The notes below the pieces were generated by a model. The model did no database searches and was not told where the DNA came from. It saw only the letters and a program-made list of their open reading frames with translations. This document shows, in pieces, positions 34,364 through 46,300 of a stretch of 64,000 nt of DNA. Source of the stretch: Lepas anatifera (taxonomy: Eukaryota; Arthropoda; Thecostraca; Lepadidae). Made by a program: the position numbers and the translations under genes. The DNA is taken from NCBI GenBank assembly GCA_034440635.1, contig JAOTON010001027.1, positions 1,576,001 through 1,640,000 of the forward strand. Reading direction: 5' to 3'. Positions within the stretch are counted from its first letter, which is position 1, and the number at the start of each line of letters is the position of its first letter.

Positions 34364-37300
34364 CTGAAATCACAAACCAGCCGGCTGGTCAGCATGAGTC
34401 AATGGTTCATTTTAGACGGGTGTCGGATTTCTGGCATTTTTAGCTAGATTCTTTGGTCAATGCTTAGTTGACAAGATGTTAAAGGGAGTATCCCGGTTTG
34501 TTTTGTAATGAACGTTGTGCTGAGATAGCAGTTCTGAAGACCGTGTCGAGAGACACCACTTTTGGCATATTTAACTTCGCCCAAAGCTCTCTGTCTTACA
34601 TTTCTGCACACTTAAAGTTGAAAACAAACGGTGCTATGTCCCGATTTCAAATAATGAAGGAGTTCATACTGATTTGGCGACGCATGATGTCACGTGATGA
34701 ATGTTAGCAAATGGCATGGCTTTTGCAACGTTACATATCGCAACCAGCGAGCTCAGCTGAGCTTCGTAATTGCACAGCGATGCTTAGGTCAAGCCAGAGT
34801 TGTCAGAAAAGGGGTGACATTTTTATTTTGAGCGATTGAAGGTGGAAGCAGAATGTGACTTCCTGATTCTGAGACCCAATTTGTCCATGAAGAGGGGAAT
34901 AGGGTGTATTGCAGCCCTCTAAGGAAAACCGCTCGCTAGATAAATATTTCCCATTTGATTTTGCAGCTGCTGATAAAATATAAACTTCGACCATTTGTTT
35001 GCCATTTAGAAACATTTTCCGACTTGCATATTCTCTTTTTTAAGATTAAACTCCGATTAACTATGCAAAGAGTGCCTTTGGTAAAGTGCGAGAGCAAGTG
35101 CAACCGGAGGAGGGCCCATTTAGATTGAACTGCGCCCTTCCCTCACACCATGTCAAGTGAACGATATAACTGAAACAAGCATAAGCATTGGGAGAGCTAC
35201 ATTCCTAAGCCTCGGCTTGTGTGCCTGCATGGTGTTTCAAGGTGGTATTCTTGCATTTATAATGACTGGTAGTTAGAAAATATCACTGATACGGAAGTGC
35301 AAATGAATTAATTTTCAGCCTGGGTACATATCGTGCGCATTTTACGAGCGAGTCTTTTTCACCAGCATCGAATAAGTCTGGTTTAAAAATCCGTCACCAG
35401 GGAGAATCTACAGTTGTTTTGCTGAGAATATATAAAATATTTCTGACGTTGAAAAGAAAACAATCGCCTTTGCTCTGTGGCAGCGGTGCTTTTAACCCAG
35501 CAGCGCCTGGACTAGGATTTTCTTACCCACCACCACCTGGATAGTTGGATCCGAACCCCCCTCCGATTTCGGGAACGGGAAGTGATACGGAAAAATTGCA
35601 TCCTACATTTTGAAATGTTTGCATATCAATTCTTCGGATAAAGATGGAAAAAATGCCTCACAAAAATATAAATATCTTGGGGAAGCTAAGAAAAGGGAAA
35701 TCCAGATCACGACTAAAGAATGAGATCAGCTTCAGAGAGCAAAATAACTGCAACGCTTTACAGCCCGATGTTCCCACTGCCATCAAAACTGGTGACGCCA
35801 GGCCGAACAATAGACTCGACTTATAAGCTCTCCGCGATAAATACCAGGCTAGTCCGTTTGCATACCATAATCACAAGTTCACATACAATCCATACGCTTA
35901 GCACGTAAGTTTTAAAGAGGTCCAAGCAACAAATATTGGTCCGCGCAGCGGGGCTTGAGCATGACTTCACCTTATCGCGCTTACTTCATACCACATGACC
36001 ATCCGGAGAGGAGAATAAACGGCGAGCTACCTTGTTTCTCCGCGAACCGTAAGTTCTGAGAAAATGAAATATCGCTCAAGTAGTTTCTTGGCATGCTCTT
36101 CACACATCTGTTGCAATTAAACCCCATTAGAAAGGTGCGAGTCTCCCTTTCACCGGCAGAGTCTCCGTTTCACAGAGAAGTAAGTATTTACGAGTCTTAC
36201 CATCCAGGCACTTCCGGCGGGTTGGAGCAGACGCCGGTGCCCTCCTGTGAGCCGATCTTGAACACGGTGCCGATCGGACAGCCGTACTCCCTCGGCGCGC
36301 CGTTCATGCACACGTAGTACATCCTGCAGTCCTCGTCGCTGTGGTGCAGCGAGTAGGTTCCAGCACCATCGCGGCGCGTGGGACACTTGAACTTCCCCTC
36401 CTCTTCTGGCGACGCACAGCCGGAGCGTTAGTTTCTCTCCTATTATTTTTTTGATGGCGTAGGATGCTACTGCTATAGTTATTGTTATTTCATATCATAG
36501 TTGTTCGTAAAGAATGCGTATCGGGCATGCTTGGCGAAACAATTTTAACGGGGGTGATAATGAGATAATACAAATGCGGGCTGTAAGAGGAACAAATTAT
36601 AAAGCCCGGGGGTTTTCGGTATGCTCTAGGTGTCTGATAGTTCAGTCGAGAAACCACATGATGGTGCTGTATTTCCTTTGAAGATTTGCTAAAACATATC
36701 CAGGTCGAGACTGTGGCGTTAGTTTTGTCCTCGCACTTGTACTGTGTACCACCCGAAGCGCCTATCGCCCTTAACCCGCGCCCCACCGGGGGTCCGGCGC
36801 CACCTTCGCCCCACCGGGGGGCCATCGATGGCCCCCCTCTAACTCCGAAAATATGGGCGTTAGCGCAAATCTGCAAAGTGTAATAGAAAGCTCGCGTGAA
36901 TTCAGTAAGAAATTACTTCGCATGTTTTAGTGCTCAGGTCAATGGTTTGACCTCCAGAGGTCAAATTAGGTCAAGATCGGCTATTTTCACTCAAATATGC
37001 AATGATTAAGCAAACTGGGCATAACTCTTATGTCATTAGAGCTATTGAGGCCTGGTAAAGTACATTTGATAACAAATTGCCAGTACTTTTTCCGCCATGT
37101 GGAACGTAAAGACCTCCCGCCAGTGGTTTGACCGCCAGAGGTCACCTCGTGACCTAATATGACCTGAGGTCACGAAAGGTCAAAAAGGGACCTTGCCGTA
37201 TATCAAATGAAAGCCAGTGACAAGAAAAACACGATGGTGTTTGTTTCACCGCTCTAGCTCAATTAGGTCAAAAGTTATTGTCAAAATACTGTTTTTGACC

Positions 37301-40300
37301 TCTGGTGACCTTGGATGACCTTGGAAAAGTCAAAGGGCAAATATGACCCCTGGGATCCGTGAAAGGGTGTCCAAAAACGCTGTTCTGAGCAGTCTGAGTA
37401 TTTGCAATCATTTTTGTGGCTTTTATATCATGAAATAGCTTTTCCCCATGCTTTTCCAATGGGAGAGGTCGCCTCGTGACCTGACCTCAGGGCACGAAAT
37501 CGAAAAATCCCGGATATACACCTTGTAGACCCTGGAGGGGTCATGAAGTGTAGGAAGTTTCAAATCCATCGACTTTGAAATGTAGCTCTTACAGAGCTCT
37601 AAAGGTGAAGTGAGGTAACCTTGGTTGACCTCGTCTGGTGACCTGACCTTGGTTGACCCGGGGTAAAAAATTTCAGGGATGATGGGAAAATGATGCAGTG
37701 AGAGGTAGAGCCCTCAACCGCGGTGCTGCGCCTCGTCGTTTTTCTGCTATCCCGGAAAAACCTTAGGGGGTATCGATGCCCCCCCCGGTGGGGCGAGGGT
37801 TAACACTGAAACGCTCCGCGCCATTTATAAAGCTTTCTAAATTTGCCTGTTTATGATACCATTGTTGGGCAGACTAGCAACTGCTATTCAACCTGTGCAG
37901 GTTTCATTGGTTTCAAAAGGAACATATTGGTTTCTCGTCTGGCCCATGGGGCCACATTTACATGAAAAAAAGACATCATTTTACCGTCTGCTTCACCGTA
38001 TCAGTTGCAGCCACTGGCGAGAAACTGAACCACAATGCCTCTTCATACCAGCTCATGCTTCATTGGCAGATATGTGGCTATCAGCTACCACTGGGTGAAG
38101 CACACGACAAATTCCACCTGCCTAACCAGCGAAAACGGATCCAAGGGGGACACGAAGGCATGCCACAGCTGACACAGGCTACACCACTGGTCGGTTCGCC
38201 CCCCTCCACCTTATCAAAATCCTAGCTCGGTCTCTGCTGACCTTTGAGGAAAGTGTGACTCACAGGTCAACCATTTTATAAGTCACAATCACTAACGCGG
38301 TGGGTTCTCCTAATGAGTACAATCCGGTCCTTCTTCTAATTCCGAACAGGACAGAGTTTGACAATCCTGAGAAACCTGAGTGAATGGTTTTCGTAAAGCA
38401 TTAACAATTATTGTCCTTAACCGGTGCCCATTGGGCCTAATCCTGAGTGGCCAAGCAACACAGGTCATGAAGTCTACCACGGTCACTTACCCTGTGCCTT
38501 GCACTCGGGCACTTTGTCGGCCCAGACGCAGACGCGCATCTCGCGGTGGTAGGCCAGTCCACTGGGGCAGATGTACCTGCTGCCTATGCCGCCCCAGCAG
38601 GAGTAGAACGTGTTGCACTGTTCATCGTCCCCGAAGATGCCGTACGGCCGCGGGCAGTTCAGTGACGGTATCGGCGGCTCTGAGGGAGGAGAGGGCGCCA
38701 CCGGCGCGACATGAGACAGACCAGACCCCAGATACGCCGCGTCCGAGTCGGTGAGGTGCAACGTGGTTGGACGTTTCGCTCAATCACTGGAAAATTCAGC
38801 GTTGGAGCTTAAAAGAGGATAAATGGGTGGTAGAGGCGGGGGGGGAGGGAGGCTGGAAAGCGTTGTCTTTACCCTTTAATGCCACTAATGTTACTCATGT
38901 CACTAATGTTACTAATTTTACCATTTGATGTTCTTGTGTGGGTGTTTCCCCTCTTGCTAAAATTATGTTTAATTTTTGTGCAAAATAAATGTCGTCAAAT
39001 GCCACTTTGACTGAAACGCTTGCATTTGTATTTTCATTTATCAAATACTTCCACTTATCCATAGCGCATCTTCAAGTGCCGTCGCTATGAAAATGATCAG
39101 AGCAATGTGAAAGGCGATAGATTAGAATAAGAATTGTCGAAAATGAGAAAAACGATAATGCACGCCAATGGCAGAGCAGCCAACCGCATAGCCACAGACG
39201 TTATCAGCTCTGGGTGTGACAAGGATGCTATCCAACACAGGAATAGCATAAATGAATGATGAACTAATATATAAAAGACAAGGGATACGGGATAGGAGAC
39301 AGAAAGCACCAGTGAACACGAACAAAGATGATACTGCATTCTGCATCGATTCATCAACTTCTGTCAATGGTATGCTTCTGTACTGTTAGATTCTATTTGT
39401 TTAGTGATAAGGTAACATTTCCCTCACTGTTTGTTAGAAATATTTGAAAATTAGAGCTTTATGATGCTTGACTTTACTAAGTACTTTTAAATGGCTTTGG
39501 GAAAATGTTTCTAGCTATCTTACTTCCTCAAACAAGGTTCCCCGAGCGCAATTTATTTCAACGATGCTGATGTGCTTTTTGACCTCTGCGACCTCAGTAT
39601 TGACCCGCGCGAAAATGATAAGAGTAAATACGGTTTGTTTCGGGCAGCCTTTGATTACTATCTTGCACCTTTTCCCAGCCCCTGTTAGTTTCAAAGGTAT
39701 ATATGAATTTCAGAGGGCTGAACCGAGGAGCATGGTTGTTCGTTGAAACGTTGTTCATAGGCCTATCTCCTCGAATCATGGACATTTAGGATTTGCGGAG
39801 ATAGACCAATTAGCAGCGTTTCTACATTTTGATAACCCTCTCGATTTTCATGTTAAAAGACTGTTCCCTTTAGAAAAAGGGCATTGCAACTTTTCTCGCC
39901 TTTAACATGATCAGTACCTGAATTCAGGAGGCACTAGCAGTTTGCACTGGTATGGAAAAATAATGAACACCAACATGCACTGATCTGAGAGAGCTGGCAC
40001 ACGTGCATAACAATGGGCTGCATTTCACTCTTAATGACTAAGCGCATGCTTGTCAAGCGGCTAGGAGCGTTTGAGCCGGTAGCTCCCTACCTCTGCAACT
40101 TTTCAAGTGATACACTCGGCTAAGGTAGTCTACCAAGTTAGCCTGAAATACGTGTTTTAGAATAATTAAAACCAGGATAAAACGAACACGGATCCAGTAG
40201 CATAGTTGGTAAAGAGCTAGCCTGTTATTGCAGTGGCCTAATTAGGCCCGGTGTTCCATCTTTACTTATTTCTGAAACTAAGTTCGCTGAGAAACACAGC

Positions 40301-43300
40301 CATTGTATTTATGAATGCCGCACGCTTGAAATTTCTAGCGTCGAAACGAGCTTGAACATGCCGCCGTGTTCTGTAACCGCCTGTCGAAACTTACCCAGCT
40401 GTGTACGGTTGCCACAGTCGACATTGTGCAGGTAGTCGCAGTTCTCGCGTGTGTAATTGGGGTCTGTGTCGTCGAAGCCCAGTCCGTTCCCGCAGGTTTT
40501 GATCTGTGGGTAGCCGTCCTTGCAGTACCAGTAGCGGTCGCAGCTGGTCTCGTGCGGGAAAAAGCCGGGCAGATCGTCCGGGCAGATGAAACTCTCCTGA
40601 TTCCAGGCTGCCGGACAGACGAGGGCAGTGTTAGTGCAACGCACGCGCAACTGCTGATCATGATGTAACAGTCGAACAGCCCTCAAACTCGAAATGAGGT
40701 TTGTCCGGCGCTGCCAGTTTTGTGACGGGTCAGATCGACAGGGCCCTGGTCTCGTCGGCCACGGAACTGATCTTGACTAATTGTTTCTGTGGAACCTTCA
40801 GCACTAAATGCATTCTATTCATACCATGCATACTACTAAAATCATAAATGCTAAATGCACTAAATGCGGATGCATGCAACTCAGTTTAGCCTAATTTATG
40901 GGGATCTTACATTTGATATTCTCTGCACGACAACTCCAGATAGGATTTTCATCGTGAACCACACAAGCATATGAATCAAACAGCTTTCACGCTGTGCCAG
41001 CACTGTCTCTTGCTATAGTGTTGGCCATTATTTAGACATGTCACCAGGAGTCTGGGCGACTCATTGCATATTCATGACTTTGTCGCCGCACCAACATGTT
41101 GTCAAACAAGTGTTTCGTTTGGTGAATATTTGCTACCGAAAGCCATTCACCAGGCACGAGGACTTAGACAGAGTGTTAATCAAATACAAAGCGAGTAAAA
41201 ACACAGAGGAATCTTCAGTCTTACAGCCAGTTCCTGTTGCCACATAGAGAAGCGTTCTCAATAGGCGCGGAGCGGCTGGAACGGTTGTTATTAACAAGGC
41301 TCGAAGACAGCACGTCCGGACGAAGGTGGGCGAGACAAGGTCATGGCAGTAAAGGTGCAAAACGTACACTTACCATCCCCCGGATCCCAAAACTCTGCTT
41401 GAGAAGACCTGTTTGCCATTGTTGTCCATAAATGGTGTGCTTAGCATTTGCGGGAAACACTTGACATGAACATGTGAGCTGACTGCGCATTACGCAGTAC
41501 GCGTGTTCAGTGAATCACACCACAGGCCACGCATTCCCCTGCTGGTTAAAACCGGATGGGTTTGGACCTTGACCTACCGGAACTGGTTAGCAGCGACTCT
41601 CGCCCGGGGCTGTGTGACCTGCCGGCTGAGCACGTGCGTGAGCCTTTCACCCGGCGGCAGCCGAGCGGTGAAAGTGCCGAGGGCCGCCGCGGATCCACCT
41701 TTTGTCGCGCCCGGTAAACACCTGATGAGATCTGCATGTAAAGTGCCGACGGTTCGGCGCCGGAGCTGTTTTCCTGAGAACTTGAGCGCTCCGACATGTT
41801 CCATTGGAATCCTAGGCGTGCTTGCGGCGGTGATCATTCCGGTGGAAATCGGCTCACGGCGGCTGCACTCTGTCATCCATTTTTGGCTGGAATTAGTCTC
41901 GAGCTGTGTTTTCTGCACACTTATCTCACGAGTCGTGGGACGCCGCCAAGGTCAAGAAGGGAAACAACTCCGCAGCGTAGGCGCCGCCACGGAGATTCTG
42001 ATGAGATATGGATAACAAACGCATTTCACCGTCGTTACCGATCTAAACGCCGCCAATGACTTGCAAGGATGGCCGTCACAAGGTGGAGCACGTTGTGATG
42101 TGCCACACAGTATGATTCAGGAGTTTTGCCAGAATCAGGAAGAAATTCTCCGTTGATTTGAGCCGTCATCATGTATGCCCAGAGAAGGTCTTTGAAACTT
42201 CTTTTACTAGCATTTTTAGCGATCTTTTCCAAATGATCTCGGGCTAAAGAATATTCGAACGCGCCAACATTGCTGGTGAAAAATCTGCGGAGCAAAATAT
42301 CCAATGTATCATTTGGTACAACTTACCATGTTTTAAAGGAATAGAGGATTACTACTTAAGCTATCTGCGTTATAATTGTGCCCTGGTACATTTCAATCGC
42401 TTTTTTTGTCGACATCTCCTTGATTAGTTCCTTTGCTCCCCTAGGCTTTACTTTCTATTGGTGGGTTTTTGGGAGACCAATTCCTACTCAAATGTTAACG
42501 TGTGTCAGGGGCAGAAATATTTTTTCCTGATCGCTGCAATGATCTGTTGTCGATATTTACTGGGTGATTATTGAAATATTATTCTAATCAAAATTATTAT
42601 GGCCTCTTCATACATTGCTAAAATGATCAAAATGCAAGTTAGTGAACATAAATAGCTAGTTGTATAACAGTGGTTGACAGATATTATGAAACTGCTGAAT
42701 GTCTTGATGACGGGTTCCTTATCCCTCCTACCATAGATGCTGAAGAAGACAATTTTTGTCGAAACGCGTTCATCTGCCTGCTGTGTTGGTTTAAGTGTTA
42801 ATAAATAGCTAGACAGCTGGGTCATTCCACCATAAATCGACCAAAAATTTCGTAAAATAAGACCCTTCTATTTTTGATTCTCTCCGAAATTGGTGTCAAG
42901 GGGGTTTCAAAGGTGTAGAATCTAACCATGGCACCAAAAAATTATTTGAAAATTTGGTATGGCAGATATAGCCTCCGGCATTTTTCGGGGGGTCACCATG
43001 TAGGCATTGTTTTGAAAGCTTATAGTTCTGCCATTTTTCAATGATTGTAACGATATTTTACATTTTTGTTCACCATTTAGCATATTTCAATTTGGCTATC
43101 TTGGATTTTTATATTTCTGCAAAATTGACGTCATCACCTCGTGACCTAGTTTTTGAACGGTGACCTTGACCCGCAGTACAGTGAAATTTATAAATTCGTG
43201 TAGAAGCATTTTTACCTTTGGAAATATTCTTTTAGGTAAAATAATAAAAAACATGGCTTTCGCACTAAATATACTAATTCTTACTTCCGAAACATGACAC

Positions 43301-46300
43301 TAGGTGTCACTATGGGGCTGTACCATCGTAACTCACGGTATGGTTAATTCCAGTGACGACGGAACGTCCGAATTTAAGAGTGGGGCCATGGAATTTTCAA
43401 CCAATTGCTTTCCCGTCAACGCCATAGGGGTGTTAACCCTTACACGTACAGGGGGGGGTGTTGCAACCCCCTCAGGTTTTTCAAGAATTGAAAACGAGCT
43501 TCTTAAGTTGAGTCTTGAAATGTTGTATAGCCTCTGACGCATTCATTGCGAACATCTTGCAAAAAAATTTTCCTACCCTTCAAGGTCACGGAGTTATGAC
43601 CTCAAGAGTGGAGGCATGTTGGGTACATTTGGGCGCCTGTACCCGTTTTCACGTGAATGCTCCAGACTCTTATCGTTCTTTTGCATTTGCTCATGAACTG
43701 TCCAAGAATATTTTCTTCCAGCCTTCGAGGTTCATTTTTATCAGGTTGGACCTTTTATGACCTTTTTGACATTCAATGTTACCTTGATTTGACCTTGCGT
43801 GATCTCCGTGATAAATATGTGCCTCATAACGCCTACAGATGCGTATTCCAATTCAGTATTTCTAAATGAGATGAACACCGAATTATTTGAGTTGCGTCCG
43901 ATACGGACTTGATCTTTTTCGACCTGTAACCTTATTTTTCCTTGAAAGAGGGTAAGCAATAGCAGATGAAGAAGTAAAGTTGCTTGGCGTAAATGATGCA
44001 TAATGGTTTATGAATAGTCAATTTGAATGATATGGACACTAAACTAGTTGATTTGCATGTTATATGGACTTGACCTTTTTCGAAATTTGACCTTATTTGA
44101 CATTGAAGGGGGTGTAAGCAATAACAGATGATGAAGCAGGTACTTGGCGTAACCGATGCAAAATTTCTTATGAATTGTCAATTTGCATGAAAATGGCACT
44201 GAACAAGACGTTTTTCTTCCAAAACGGACTTGACCTTTTTCAACCTTTGAACTAATTTGACCTTGAAGGGGGTGTAAGCAGTGACAGATGATTAGAAACT
44301 CACTAAATTGGCGTAAATGATTCAGAATGGCTTGTGAATAGTCCATTTAAATGATGTGGACTCTGAACTAGTTACTTTCACTTCTAAGGAGTACTTTTGA
44401 GCTCTGAGCCAGTCCCATGCAATGCAATGCACCACTAAAAGTCACTTGTTTTTAGTGCCGAAAACTTTTTCATTATAAAAGAGCTAAAATAATGAGTATG
44501 CTGAGCAAAATTCATTACGAGATTACCATAGGTCATGTTTAAACACGTTTGAAAATGCCACAAGAGATTACCAAAGGCTATAAAAAGCCCAACTAAGGTC
44601 ATAAAATGTTTTAAATTCAAGCTACGTCCGGGGAAACATGACACAAAGCCTCAAAATCCAAAAATCTTCCTTAACCCTCGCCCCAACTAGAATAATGAAA
44701 TCGATGGTCCCCTAAGGTTTTTATTTCGGAACAACAGAAAAACAACGAGGGGAAGCACCGCGGTTAAGGGTTCTACCTCCTACCCCATTATTTTCCCATC
44801 ATCCCTGAAATTTATTACCCCAGGTGACCAGGCGAGGTCAAACAAGGTCCCCTCACCTTAACTTTTGAGCTCTACCATAGCTACATTTCTAAGCCGATTG
44901 ATTTAAAACTTTCGACACTTCATGACCCCTCTGGAGTCTACAAAATTTTCTTCGGGATTTTTCGATTTGGTGACCTGAGGTCCGGTCACCAAGTAACCTC
45001 TTCCATAGAAAAAGCATGGGAAAAAACTGTCTTATGAGCTAAAAGTCACAAAATAATCGTAAATGCTCAATTTGCTCAGACAAGCCTTCTTGGACACCCT
45101 TTCAAGGATCCCAGAGGCGATATTGCCCTTTGACGTATCTAAGATCATCAGATGTCACCAAAGGTCAAAAACAACATTTTGACGGTAACTCTTGACCTAA
45201 TTAAGATAAAACACTGAATCAAAGGTCATCGTGTATGTCTCGTCACTAGCTTTCATTTGATATACAACACGGTCACTTTCTTACCTTTCGAGACATCAGG
45301 TCATATTAAGTCACGAGGTACTCTCTGGAGGTCAAACCACTGGCGGGAGGCCATTGTGTTCCACATAGCGGAGAAATTCCTGGAATTTTCCTATCAAATG
45401 ATTTTTGCTAGATCTCAATAGCTCTAATGGCGTGAGAGCTATGCTCAGGTTTCTTAAGGATTCCATGTTTTACTGGAAATAGCCTATCGTCACATAACTT
45501 GACCTCTGGAGGTCAAAACATAGACCTGAGCGCTTAAACGTGTTAGTAAAATCTTACTGAATTCACATGAGCTTTCTAATGCTATTTGCAACTTTGCACT
45601 AACTTCCATATTTTCGGAGTTAGGGGGGCATTGATGGCCCCCAGTGGGGCGAAGGTGGCGCCGGACCCCGGTGGGGCGCGGGTTAAATGCTTCTGAAAAT
45701 GGCATCATAGTTCGGTGATTCAATGTGACGAGAACACATTTATTTTCAAAAGATGTACAATGATCCAAACAGCCATACATGACATTTACAACAGCAAGTT
45801 CATTCCCAAAGGGACAATAATGTGAATTCAAAATAGGGGAGGATTACCCCTATTCCTGTGCTTGTGATAAAATGCTTCAACTCTAGGTTGACTGCTTGAT
45901 TTTGGTTCTTCAAATGTTTTTATTTTAAAGTTGCAAGTCAATTAGAACATGTTACGATAGCATAGCTCCACAGTGACACCTAGTGTTATATATATGAAGC
46001 TAAAAGTAGTATATGCATTCCGAAAGCCATTTTTTCTTTATTTGATATAAAAGACTACTACCATATATCAAAACGCTTTCAAAAGAATTTTGAATTTCAC
46101 TGTACTACGGGTCAAGGTCACCGTTATAAAACTAGGTCATGAGGTCACCAAACATATTTTGTTTAAATTTCAAAATTGAAGATAGCCAAAATGTTTTCCG
46201 TAGAATTTACATCCTAAAACTATAAAATTTACGGAAATCACTTGAAAACTTTTGGAGCTATAGGCATTCTAATCAATGCCTGCATAATGACCTTCAGAAA

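Noticed and set aside
36198..36201. Stop codon TAA directly after PEVPGW as the end of the Gasp protein
   Set aside because: The sequence TG|GTAAGA is a strong donor in the right phase, and the conserved EDYYGD tail is found at 34363 with a matching acceptor.
36150..36386. ATG-initiated minus-strand frame over Gasp exon 4
   Set aside because: It is out of frame with the conserved chitin-binding domain; the true frame has all six cysteines and continues through both splice sites.
40366..40668. Plus-strand 100-codon frame over Gasp exon 2
   Set aside because: Antisense shadow of the GC-rich exon; the minus strand encodes the conserved domain.
41503..42015. Plus-strand 170-codon frame with a hydrophobic stretch
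   Set aside because: Lies in a GC-rich part of Gasp intron 1 where several frames on both strands are open. No domain, no splice signals, no family resemblance.
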